DNA of 64,000 nt from JASGIT01 sp047601665 (GTDB lineage Bacteria; Pseudomonadota; Gammaproteobacteria; Burkholderiales; Burkholderiaceae_C): the NCBI GenBank assembly GCA_047601665.1, contig JASGIT010000001.1, forward strand, positions 1,178,001 to 1,242,000. The letters are read 5' to 3'. Under the pieces are notes generated by a model that saw only the letters and a program-made list of their open reading frames with translations, was not told the DNA's origin and did not search any database. Made by a program: the position numbers and the translations under genes. Below, piece by piece: positions 54,430 to 62,030 of this stretch. How positions within the stretch are numbered: the stretch's first letter is position 1; each line of letters opens with the position of its first letter.

Positions 54430-55112
54430 TGCGACACCACCTTCATGGGCACCTGCCGGTACACGCCGCCGCGCAGGAACAGCGGCGTATCGGCGTTTTC
54501 GAGGTAGTACACGTCGGTCTTGCGCGCCACGTACTGGCCGCCGCGCGAGACGGTGGTGGTCAGGATCATCTCGGTGTTGGTCGGGCCGCCCGAGTTGATG
54601 CTGCTGCCGTAGTCGGCCAGCGCGGCCAGGCCCACGCCCGCGGCGATCTGCGTGTCGACGTACTCGTGGCGCAGGCCGTAGGCCGCGCCCACGCCCGCGG
54701 CGAGCATGGTGAACATGCCGGGGACGAAGTGCGGGCGGTCGCTGTTGTGGCGCACCACCTGGGCGTGGTAAGTCACGTCCAGCGTGTTGCCGGGCTCGTG
54801 CATCACGGGGGTGCCGCTTTGCACGAACTGGGTGATGAGGAAGTCGCGGAAGCCGTATTCGAACGCGCTGGGGTTGGGCGGCAGGGCCACGTACAGCGGC
54901 GCGCCGGAGGCGCCGGCCTGGTTGAGCGTGGCGAGCGTCTGCGCCACCACGTCGCGCGACACCAGTTCCCAGTGGCCCGCGGAGCGCACCTTGGGCTGGC
55001 TCGTGTATTCGAAGTTTTCGGCCACGGGGATGGGGGCCTTGGCGGCGCAGCCCGCCAGCACGGCCGCCATGCCCGCAAGCATGGCCATGCGGATGGCCTT
55101 GGAATGAAACAT
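54426..55112 (-). CDS. Lipoprotein of unknown function, partner of the FlgO-like protein
   Basis: A 228-residue lipoprotein (MFHSKAIRMAMLAGMAAV, lipobox VLAGCAAK). The body has a FlgO-like flavour (RDVVAQTLATLNQAG, SAFEYGFRDFLITQF) followed by a hydrophobic stretch (VPGMFTMLAAGVGAAYGL). I do not recognise the family. The start at 55112 is supported by AGGAGGG 6 bp upstream. It is coupled to the FlgO-like gene. Confidence 0.8.
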   Translation of the reverse strand: MFHSKAIRMAMLAGMAAVLAGCAAKAPIPVAENFEYTSQPKVRSAGHWELVSRDVVAQTLATLNQAGASGAPLYVALPPNPSAFEYGFRDFLITQFVQSGTPVMHEPGNTLDVTYHAQVVRHNSDRPHFVPGMFTMLAAGVGAAYGLRHEYVDTQIAAGVGLAALADYGSSINSGGPTNTEMILTTTVSRGGQYVARKTDVYYLENADTPLFLRGGVYRQVPMKVVSQ

Positions 55113-55158
55113 GCTTCCCTCCTGCAAAAGCAAAGGTGCAAACAGTTACACCCTATAC

Positions 55159-55176
55159 GATTGCAAATGATTCTGC
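55159..55176. promoter_or_regulatory. Weak Fur-like site upstream of the lipoprotein pair
   Basis: GATTGCAAATGATTCTGC shares TGCAAA..ATTC with the candidate Fur box at 47654. It is 47 bp upstream of the lipoprotein start. Only suggestive. Confidence 0.25.
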
Positions 55177-55208
55177 GGGGAGCGCTCGCCAAAAACAAGA
55201 GAAAACTG

Positions 55209-55238
55209 CGCCAACCCCGCCCCCCGGTTGGCGTTTGT
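55209..55238. terminator. Terminator after pgk
   Basis: Stem CGCCAACC / GGTTGGCG with a 9-base C-rich loop. The tail is T-rich on the plus side (TTTGTTGTTTTT), and CAGTTTTCTC follows on the minus side. It ends 7 bp from the pgk stop. Confidence 0.75.
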
Positions 55239-55244
55239 TGTTTT

Positions 55245-56441
55245 TCAGGCGCTGGCTGCGCGGCGCTCGAGAATCTCGAATGCGGGCAGGGTTTTGCCCT
55301 CCAGCACTTCGAGGAATGCGCCGCCGCCGGTGGAGATGTAGCCCACCTGCTTTTCGATGCCGTACTTGGCGATGGCGGCCAGCGTGTCGCCGCCGCCCGC
55401 GATGCTGAACGCGCTCGATTCAGCGATGGCGCGCGCGATGGTTTCGGTGCCGTGCGAGAAGGCGTCGAACTCGAACACGCCCACGGGGCCGTTCCACACG
55501 ATGGTGCCGGCCTGCTTGAGCTGCGCGGCCAGTTGCGCGGCGGTCTGGGGGCCGATGTCGAGGATCAGGTCGTCGTCGGCCACGTCGGTGGCGGCCTTGG
55601 TGGTGGCCGGGGCGTCGGCGGCGAAGGTCTTGGCCGTGACCACGTCCACCGGGATCGGCACCGCCGCGCCGCGCGCGCCCATGGCGGCGATGACGGCCTT
55701 GGCCTCGTTCACGAGGTCGGGTTCGGCCAGGCTCTTGCCGATCTTCAGGCCCGCCGCGAGCATGAAGGTGTTGGCGATACCACCGCCCACGATGAGCTGG
55801 TCCACGTTGGCCGACAGGCTTTGCAGGATAGTGAGCTTGGTGGACACCTTGGAGCCCGCCACGATGGCCGCGAGCGGGCGCTTCGGCTGCGCCAGCGCCT
55901 GGGTGATGGCGTCGATCTCGGCGGCCAGCAGCGGGCCGGCGCAGGCCACGGGCGCGTATTCGGCGATGCCGTAGGTCGTGCCCTCGGCGCGGTGCGCGGT
56001 GCCGAAGGCGTCGTTCACGTAGATGTCGCACAGGCGCGCCATTTTCTGCGCCAGTTCGGGCTTGTTCTTCTTTTCGCCCACGTTCACGCGGCAGTTCTCC
56101 AGCAGCACCACCTGGCCGGGCGCGACCTGCACGCCGTCCACCCAGTCGGCCACCAGCGGCACGTCGCGCCCCAGGAGTTCGGACAGGCGCCGGGCCACGG
56201 GCGCGAGCGAGTCCTCGGGCTTGAACGCGCCCTCGGTCGGGCGGCCCAGGTGGCTGGTGACCATGACGGCCGCCCCGGCGTCCAGCGCCATGCGGATGCA
56301 GGGCACGGAGGCGCGGATGCGCGTGTCTTCGGTGATGCGGCCCGCGTCGTCTTGCGGCACGTTGAGGTCGGCGCGAATGAACACGCGCTGGCCCTGGGCT
56401 TTGCCCTGGGCGCAGAGGTCGGAGAAGCGAAGAATGTGCAT
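55245..56441 (-). CDS. pgk: Phosphoglycerate kinase
   Basis: A 398-residue glycolytic enzyme that forms ATP from 1,3-bisphosphoglycerate and ADP. Motifs: [14 protein letters not shown] near the N-terminus, [10 protein letters not shown] (substrate arginines), [16 protein letters not shown] at the hinge, [11 protein letters not shown], and the nucleotide-binding [12 protein letters not shown] followed by STGGGAFLE. Length is standard. It is monocistronic, with a terminator behind it. Confidence 0.98.
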   Translation of the reverse strand: MHILRFSDLCAQGKAQGQRVFIRADLNVPQDDAGRITEDTRIRASVPCIRMALDAGAAVMVTSHLGRPTEGAFKPEDSLAPVARRLSELLGRDVPLVADWVDGVQVAPGQVVLLENCRVNVGEKKNKPELAQKMARLCDIYVNDAFGTAHRAEGTTYGIAEYAPVACAGPLLAAEIDAITQALAQPKRPLAAIVAGSKVSTKLTILQSLSANVDQLIVGGGIANTFMLAAGLKIGKSLAEPDLVNEAKAVIAAMGARGAAVPIPVDVVTAKTFAADAPATTKAATDVADDDLILDIGPQTAAQLAAQLKQAGTIVWNGPVGVFEFDAFSHGTETIARAIAESSAFSIAGGGDTLAAIAKYGIEKQVGYISTGGGAFLEVLEGKTLPAFEILERRAASA

Positions 56442-56480
56442 GGTGTGGGCAAGCTGAAAAAATCGGGCCAGATTGTAGGT

Positions 56481-56810
56481 TCACCAGCCCAGGCCGATGT
56501 GCAGCGGCAGGTACACGGCCATGCCCACGCAGATGGTGCCCAGGATGCCGCGCCGCCAGAAGAAGTAGCCCACCGCGCACAGCGCCGCGGGCGGGCGCGC
56601 GTCGCGCAGCGTGGCGAGCAGCTCGCCCTGGGCCATGAGCACGTCGGGCACGATCACGGCGGCGAGCGCGGCCAGCGGCGCGTACTTGAGGCCGCGCTGG
56701 AGCCAGCGGGGCAGCGGCAGTTCGCGCTCGGGAATCATGAAGAACGCGCGCGTCACCACCGTGATGGCGGCCAGGCCCAGGCTGGCGAACAGCAGGTAGT
56801 CCCAGCTCAT
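56481..56810 (-). CDS. azlD: AzlD family branched-chain amino acid transport protein
   Basis: A 109-residue, four-helix membrane protein, the small subunit of the AzlCD exporter of branched-chain amino acids. Typical features are TVVTRAFFMIPERELPLPRW and LKYAPLAALAAVIVPDVL. The start overlaps the stop of azlC (ATGA). Confidence 0.9.
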   Translation of the reverse strand: MSWDYLLFASLGLAAITVVTRAFFMIPERELPLPRWLQRGLKYAPLAALAAVIVPDVLMAQGELLATLRDARPPAALCAVGYFFWRRGILGTICVGMAVYLPLHIGLGW

Positions 56811-57538
56811 GGCAATGCCGCCCGCCGCATCCGGCGTTCCGCCGCCTCGGCCAGCAGGCCCGCGGCGACGGCGGCGGCGATCGCCGCCACGATGTTGAGC
56901 TTGAGCGGCAGCGCGAACGCCGCCACCGCCGCCGTGGTGGCCACCGCCGCGGCCAGCCAGGCGGCGCGGCTTTCCAGCATGGACAGCAGCACGCCCAGCA
57001 GCGCCAGCGTGCCCGCGAAGCCCAGGCCCCAGGACAGCGGCACCGCGTTGGCCAGCAAGATGCCCGCGATGGACGGCACCTGCCACGCCACCCAGTTGGC
57101 GCTGGCCGCGCCGCAGAAGTAGGCCAGTTGCCCGGGCCCGGGGCGGCCTTCGGGGTAGCGCTTCATGAAGGTGACGAAGGTCACGTCGCCGCTGAAGTAG
57201 CCCACCGCGATACGCTGGCGCAGCGGCAGGTGGCCGAAGTGGTTGCGCCACATGCTGCTGAAGATGACGAAGCGCAGGTTCACGCAGGCCGCCGTGAGCC
57301 ACACCACCCACAGCGGCGCGCCCGCCACCATCAGCGGCAGCACGGCCAGCTGCGCGCTGCCCGCGTAGACCACGAGGGACATGAAGATGGCCCAGGGCGC
57401 GGACATGCCGCTCTTGGTCATGGCCACGCCCGTGACCAGCCCCCAGGCCGCGATGCCCACGCAGGTGCTGGCCAGGTCCAGCGCGCCCAGCCGGAAGGCC
57501 GGGTCGCGCAGCGCGGCGCGCGCCGTGCGCAGGCTCAT
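56807..57538 (-). CDS. azlC: AzlC family ABC-type permease protein
   Basis: A 243-residue large subunit of the AzlCD branched-chain amino acid exporter. It carries [20 protein letters not shown], the family motif [13 protein letters not shown], and [15 protein letters not shown]. The start overlaps the fmt stop (ATGA) and the stop overlaps azlD, so fmt-azlC-azlD are translated as a chain. Confidence 0.93.
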   Translation of the reverse strand: MSLRTARAALRDPAFRLGALDLASTCVGIAAWGLVTGVAMTKSGMSAPWAIFMSLVVYAGSAQLAVLPLMVAGAPLWVVWLTAACVNLRFVIFSSMWRNHFGHLPLRQRIAVGYFSGDVTFVTFMKRYPEGRPGPGQLAYFCGAASANWVAWQVPSIAGILLANAVPLSWGLGFAGTLALLGVLLSMLESRAAWLAAAVATTAAVAAFALPLKLNIVAAIAAAVAAGLLAEAAERRMRRAALP

Positions 57539-58494
57539 CCCAGCACCATGCCGGGCGCCAGGGGGAAGCCGCGCAGGAATTGCGCCGCCGGCAGGCGCTT
57601 GCCGCCCGCGCGCTGCAGCGTGGTGAGGCGGATGCTGCCTTCGCCGCAGGCCACGGTGATGCCCGTGTCGTCTACCAGAAAAATCTGGCCGCAGCGCTTA
57701 TCCAGCGTGCGCTGGCAGCTATCGATTTCATAGTCCCACAGCTTGATGGCCTCGTCGCCCAGCCGCGTGGCCGCGCCGGGGAAGGGGTCGAAGGCGCGGA
57801 TGCGGCGGCCGATCTGCTCGGCGCTGTGCGACCAGTCCACGGCGGCTTCGTGCTTTTCGATCTTGTGGGCGTAGGTCACGCCCTCGGCGGGCTGGGGTGT
57901 GGCGCGCAGGCCGCCGCAGGCCGCCAGTTCCAGCGCCTCGACGATCAGGCGGCCGCCCACATCGGCCAGTTGGTCGTGCAGCGTGGCCGTGGTGGCGCGG
58001 GGGCCGATGGGCAGGCGCTCCATGAGCAGCATGTCGCCCGTGTCCAGCCCTGCGTCCATCTGCATGATGGTGACGCCGGTCTCCGCGTCGCCCGCCTCGA
58101 TGGCGCGGTGGATGGGCGCGGCGCCGCGCCAGCGCGGCAGCAGGCTGGCATGGATGTTGAGGCACCCTTGGGCGGGCGCGTCGAGCACCCACTGCGGCAG
58201 GATGAGGCCGTAGGCGGCGACCACCATCGCGTCCGCCCGCGCGGCGAGGATGGCTTCACGTGCTGCCGCAGCGTCTTCGGGAAACTTGCCGTCCAGCCGC
58301 AGGCTGCGCGGCTGGGCGACGGCAATGCCGTGCTGCTGCGCGCACTGCTTCACGGGCGAGGCCTGCAGCTTCATGCCCCGGCCCGCGGGGCGGTCGGGCT
58401 GGGTGAGGACGAGGGGAACGGTGAAGCCCGCGGCGATCAGGCGCTCCAGCGCCACGCGGGCAAAGTCCGGCGTGCCGGCAAAGATCAAACGCAT
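57535..58494 (-). CDS. fmt: Methionyl-tRNA formyltransferase
   Basis: A 319-residue enzyme that formylates initiator Met-tRNA. N-terminal catalytic domain: [17 protein letters not shown], the 10-formyl-THF site with [17 protein letters not shown], and the HxSLLP motif with the catalytic Asp in [12 protein letters not shown]. The C-terminal tRNA-binding domain contains an in-frame copy of the hairpin repeat, encoding about [18 protein letters not shown]. The def gene is two genes upstream in the same operon, the classic def-fmt pairing, here separated by a lipoprotein gene. Confidence 0.96.
   Translation of the reverse strand: MRLIFAGTPDFARVALERLIAAGFTVPLVLTQPDRPAGRGMKLQASPVKQCAQQHGIAVAQPRSLRLDGKFPEDAAAAREAILAARADAMVVAAYGLILPQWVLDAPAQGCLNIHASLLPRWRGAAPIHRAIEAGDAETGVTIMQMDAGLDTGDMLLMERLPIGPRATTATLHDQLADVGGRLIVEALELAACGGLRATPQPAEGVTYAHKIEKHEAAVDWSHSAEQIGRRIRAFDPFPGAATRLGDEAIKLWDYEIDSCQRTLDKRCGQIFLVDDTGITVACGEGSIRLTTLQRAGGKRLPAAQFLRGFPLAPGMVLG
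57680..57733 (+). repeat. Dispersed hairpin repeat, copy 12 (inside fmt)
   Basis: AAAATCTGGCCGCAGCGC, then CCAGCGTGCGCTGGCAGCT and ATCGATTTCATAG, within the fmt C-terminal domain. The frame stays open; the insert is translated on the opposite strand to the repeat's main orientation. Confidence 0.82.
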
Positions 58495-58979
58495 CAGCGG
58501 AAGCGCATACGGTCGCGCAAGAATTCGTCGGTAAACATCACGCGGCGCACCACGCCCGCGCGGTCGATGTGGACGTGGGCCAGGCGGGGGCTGCCGAAGT
58601 CGCCCTGGAAGCGGTAGTTCCACACGTCGCCGTCAAAGCTGGCCACTTGGTCGATCCGCGCGGGCGGGCCGAAGCGGCGGCGCACGTCGTCCGCCGTCCA
58701 CCGGCCGTCGGTGGGAATGGCTTGCAGCTGCTCCTGCGTCAGCGTCTGCTCCTTGCGCACCAGGCGGCCGCTGGCGTCGAAGCTCAGCAGGTACACGGTG
58801 AGCCCCATGGGCTGGCCCGAGTAGAGCAGTTGCTCGCCGCCGTCTGCCAGCGGCATACGCAGCGTGGGCGCGCCCAGGCGGGCCACCACGTCGGCGCGCG
58901 TGGCGCCGGGCTGCTCGTACTGGGGCGAGGCGCAGGCCGCGAGCAGCAGGGCCAGCGCGGCGGCGGCCAGCACTCTCAT
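58494..58979 (-). CDS. Lipoprotein of the OmlA/SmpA-like type
   Basis: A 161-residue lipoprotein ([12 protein letters not shown], Cys about residue 16). Two half-similar segments ([15 protein letters not shown] and [17 protein letters not shown]) resemble the duplicated BamE/SmpA-like fold. It lies between def and fmt with ATGA overlaps on both sides. The role is unknown; the lipoprotein is probably at the outer membrane. Confidence 0.82.
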   Translation of the reverse strand: MRVLAAAALALLLAACASPQYEQPGATRADVVARLGAPTLRMPLADGGEQLLYSGQPMGLTVYLLSFDASGRLVRKEQTLTQEQLQAIPTDGRWTADDVRRRFGPPARIDQVASFDGDVWNYRFQGDFGSPRLAHVHIDRAGVVRRVMFTDEFLRDRMRFR

Positions 58980-59488
58980 GCGCGGGCGGCCTCGCGCTGC
59001 GCCTTGAGCAGCTTGGTCTTGATGCGGTTGCGCTTGAGCGGCGAGAGGTATTCCACGAACACCTTGCCGAGCAGGTGGTCCATCTCGTGCTGCATACACA
59101 CGGCCAGCAGCCCCTCGGCCTCGATCATGCGCGGCTGGCCCTGGCCGTCCAGCGCGCGCACGTGCACGGCGGTGGAGCGCTCCACGCCGTCGTAGATGCC
59201 GGGCACGGACAGGCAGCCCTCGTCGCCCACCTGCTTCTCGGCGCTGGCCCAGACGATTTCGGGGTTGATGAGCACCAGGGGCTCGTCGCGGTTTTCGGAC
59301 ACGTCGATGACGACCACGCGCTCGTGCACGTCCACCTGCGTGGCGGCCAGGCCGATGCCTTCGGCGTCGTACATGGTTTCGAGCATGTCGGCCACGAGCT
59401 GCTGGATACGCGCGTCCACGGCCGGCACGGGCCGGGCCACGGTGTGCAGCCGGGGGTCGGGGTAGCGAAGAATGGAAAGGACAGCCAT
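58976..59488 (-). CDS. def: Peptide deformylase
   Basis: A 170-residue metalloenzyme that removes the formyl group from nascent proteins. All three motifs are present: GIGLAATQ (about 46), EGCLSVPG (about 91, metal Cys), and QHEMDHLLG (about 135, metal His pair). The ATG at 59488 gives the standard length and the usual [14 protein letters not shown] start. It heads the def-lipoprotein-fmt-azlC-azlD operon. Confidence 0.97.
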   Translation of the reverse strand: MAVLSILRYPDPRLHTVARPVPAVDARIQQLVADMLETMYDAEGIGLAATQVDVHERVVVIDVSENRDEPLVLINPEIVWASAEKQVGDEGCLSVPGIYDGVERSTAVHVRALDGQGQPRMIEAEGLLAVCMQHEMDHLLGKVFVEYLSPLKRNRIKTKLLKAQREAARA

Positions 59489-59612
59489 GTTGTGGGTATT
59501 TTCGCCACTTTTGCCGCGCGCCACCGGGCCGCCGCGCAATAAGCGTTGCCCAATCAAGGACTTGGATTGAGAATCTGCGCTGATTTGTAACGTTTTGAGA
59601 GGGCCTTTCTCC

Positions 59613-60806
59613 ATGTTCGTCCCACAGGCCGCCTGGATGCTTGCGGCGCTTGCCGCCACCGGCGCCGTCGCGCAGACCCTGCCCGTCTCCCCTCCCCCGC
59701 CGCCGCCTGCCGCCGCCGCGCAGGCCGCCCCGCAAGGCGTGCCCCAGGCCGAACTGGCGCCGGGCGCGCCCGACCGCTACACCGTGCAGCGCGGCGACAC
59801 GCTCTGGGCCATCGCGGGCATGTACCTGCAGCGCCCCTGGCGCTGGCCCGAGCTATGGGGCATGAACAAGGAGACCATCCGCAACCCGAACCGCATCTAC
59901 CCCGGCCAGACGCTGTACCTGCAGCGGCGCGACGGCCTGGCGCGCCTGTCCACCCAGCCCATCGACAGCAGCGAGCCGCCCGTGGTGCGCCTGTCGCCGC
60001 GCGTGCGCAGCGACAGCCTGGCCGACCTGGCCCTGCCCACGCTGCCGCCCAGCGTGGTCGAGCCCTTCCTGGTGGAGCCGATCGTGACGGACGCCGACAC
60101 GCTGGGCAGCGCGCCGCGCATCATCGCCACCACCGAAGAGCGCGTGATCATGGCCAGCGGCGACCGCGCCTACGTGCGCGGCGACCCGGCCCACCCGCTG
60201 CTGCGCGAGCCGGGCGACCCCCGGCGCTTCCAGATCTACCGCAACGTCACGCCGCTCAAGGATCCGCAGAGCGGCGCGGTGCTGGGCTACGAGGCGCAGT
60301 ACCTGGGCAAGGCCGAGCTGCTGTACGGCGAGCGCATGGAGGAGTCGAAGAACGCCAAGGGCGAGACCGTGGCCGAGTACGTGCCCGCCACCGTGATGCT
60401 CTCGGGCGTGAAGGAGGAAATCCGCGCCGGCGACCGCCTGCTCCCCGCGCCCGAGCGCACCTTCAACAGCTACACGCCGCACGCGCCGCCGCCGGGCGTG
60501 GAGGCGCGCGTGGTGTCCATCTACGGCAGCAACACCACGGCCATGTCCGCCGCCGTGCAAAAGCAGGTCATCTCCATCAACCTGGGCTCCGGCGACGGCA
60601 TGGAGCCGGGGCAGGTGCTGCAGCTCGTCACCCAGGGCCAGCGCATTGTCGACAGCACCGACCCGGGCCGCCCCACCATCAAGCTGCCCAGCGAGCCCAA
60701 TGGCCTGGCGATGGTGTTCCGCACGTTCGACCACGTGTCCTACGCGCTGATCCTGCAGATGCAGACCGGGGTGCGCGTGGGCGACCGTTTGATCAGCCCG
60801 GAATAA
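59613..60806 (+). CDS. LysM peptidoglycan-binding protein
   Basis: A 397-residue exported protein. Signal peptide ([14 protein letters not shown], about residue 22), a Pro/Ala-rich linker, and one LysM domain ([20 protein letters not shown], then [13 protein letters not shown]; about 55-105) that binds peptidoglycan. The remaining 290 residues form a beta-rich domain of unknown function. It is divergent from def and 6 bp upstream of dprA, the usual Burkholderiales order. ATG at 59613 is preferred over an upstream TTG. Confidence 0.9.
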   Translation: MFVPQAAWMLAALAATGAVAQTLPVSPPPPPPAAAAQAAPQGVPQAELAPGAPDRYTVQRGDTLWAIAGMYLQRPWRWPELWGMNKETIRNPNRIYPGQTLYLQRRDGLARLSTQPIDSSEPPVVRLSPRVRSDSLADLALPTLPPSVVEPFLVEPIVTDADTLGSAPRIIATTEERVIMASGDRAYVRGDPAHPLLREPGDPRRFQIYRNVTPLKDPQSGAVLGYEAQYLGKAELLYGERMEESKNAKGETVAEYVPATVMLSGVKEEIRAGDRLLPAPERTFNSYTPHAPPPGVEARVVSIYGSNTTAMSAAVQKQVISINLGSGDGMEPGQVLQLVTQGQRIVDSTDPGRPTIKLPSEPNGLAMVFRTFDHVSYALILQMQTGVRVGDRLISPE

Positions 60807-60812
60807 GCCCGC

Positions 60813-61958
60813 ATGGAACGCGATGAGCTGGCGGGCTGGCTGCGCCTGACGCTCACGCCCGGCGTGGGCGCGCTGACGGCGCGGCGGCTGCTGGCGTGCT
60901 GCGGTTTGCCGGAGGCCATTTTCGGCACCGGCGCGTGGTACGACTGCGTGACGCCGGCGCAGGCCAGCGCGCTGGCACAGGAACCCGAGGAACTGCCCGC
61001 GCTGCTGGAAACCACCTGGCAATGGCTGCGGGCGCGCGAAGACGGCGTGGCCCGCGCCGTCATCACGCTGGCCGACACGCGCTACCCCCCGGCGCTGCTG
61101 GCCACCGAAGACCCGCCCGTGCTGCTCTACGTGATGGGCGCGCCCGCGCTGCTCGCCTGCGCGGCGCCCTTCCCGCAACGCTGCCTGGCGATGGTGGGCA
61201 GCCGCAGCCCCACGGCGCAGGGCGCCGTCCACGCGCGCCAGTTCGCGCAGGCGCTGCGCGCGGCGGGGCTGTGCATCGTCTCGGGCCTGGCGCTGGGGGT
61301 GGACGGCGCGGCGCATGAAGGGGCGCTGGAGGGTGCGCCGGAGAGCCCGCCAGAGGGTGAGGCCGCCACCATCGCCGTCATCGGCACCGGGCTGGACCGC
61401 GTCTACCCCAGCCGCCACCGCGCGCTGGCGCACCGCATCGCGCGCCACGGGCTGGTGGTGAGCGAGTACCCGCTGGGCACGCCGCCGCTGCCCGCCAACT
61501 TTCCCAAGCGCAACCGCATCATCGCGGGCCTGTCGCAGGGCACGCTGGTGGTGGAGGCGGCGCTGCAGTCGGGCTCGCTGATCACCGCGCGGCTGGCCGC
61601 CGAGCAGGGGCGCGAGGTGTTCGCGATACCGGGCTCCATCCAGTCGCCGCAGTCGCGCGGCTGCCATGCGCTGATCCGCCAAGGGGCCAAGCTGGTCGAG
61701 ACGGCGCAGGACGTGCTGGAGGAACTGCGGCTGCCCGCGCCGGAGCAGCCCCAAAAGCCCCAGAAGCCCACGGCAGCGCCCGCGCCGGAAAACGCCTTGC
61801 TCACGGCGCTGGGCCATGACCCGATGGGCCTGGACGCGCTGGTGGCCCGCACCGGCATGGCCGCCGCCGACTTGCAGGTGGCGCTGCTGGAGCTGGAGCT
61901 CGACGGCCAGGTCGCGCGCCTGCCGGGCGGCCTGTTCCAGCGCGTGGGCCTGGGATGA
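60813..61958 (+). CDS. dprA: DNA processing protein DprA
   Basis: A 381-residue RecA-loading protein for natural transformation. An N-terminal SAM-like region is followed by the Rossmann core (MVGSRSPTAQGAVHARQFA, IVSGLALGVDGAAHEGAL, VIGTGLDRVYPSRH, FPKRNRIIAGLSQGTLVVEA) and a C-terminal winged helix (MGLDALVARTGMAAADLQVA). It has a Pro/Lys-rich linker (QPQKPQKPTAAPAPE) before the winged helix. It supports competence in this organism, though no other com genes are in the window. Confidence 0.96.
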   Translation: MERDELAGWLRLTLTPGVGALTARRLLACCGLPEAIFGTGAWYDCVTPAQASALAQEPEELPALLETTWQWLRAREDGVARAVITLADTRYPPALLATEDPPVLLYVMGAPALLACAAPFPQRCLAMVGSRSPTAQGAVHARQFAQALRAAGLCIVSGLALGVDGAAHEGALEGAPESPPEGEAATIAVIGTGLDRVYPSRHRALAHRIARHGLVVSEYPLGTPPLPANFPKRNRIIAGLSQGTLVVEAALQSGSLITARLAAEQGREVFAIPGSIQSPQSRGCHALIRQGAKLVETAQDVLEELRLPAPEQPQKPQKPTAAPAPENALLTALGHDPMGLDALVARTGMAAADLQVALLELELDGQVARLPGGLFQRVGLG

Positions 61959-61965
61959 TTGCTTC

Positions 61966-62030
61966 TTTTTTGATAGCTGCCAGCGCTTGATGGGCCTGGT
62001 CTATAGGCCAAAAAGGCTTGAAAATCAGTT
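61966..62030 (-). repeat. Dispersed hairpin repeat, copy 13
   Basis: TTTTTTGATAGCTGCCAGCG, CTTGATGGGCCTGGTCTATA, then GGCCAAAAAGGCTTG. It lies between convergent dprA and the DUF1631 gene and runs into the latter's stop codon (62025-62027). Confidence 0.82.
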
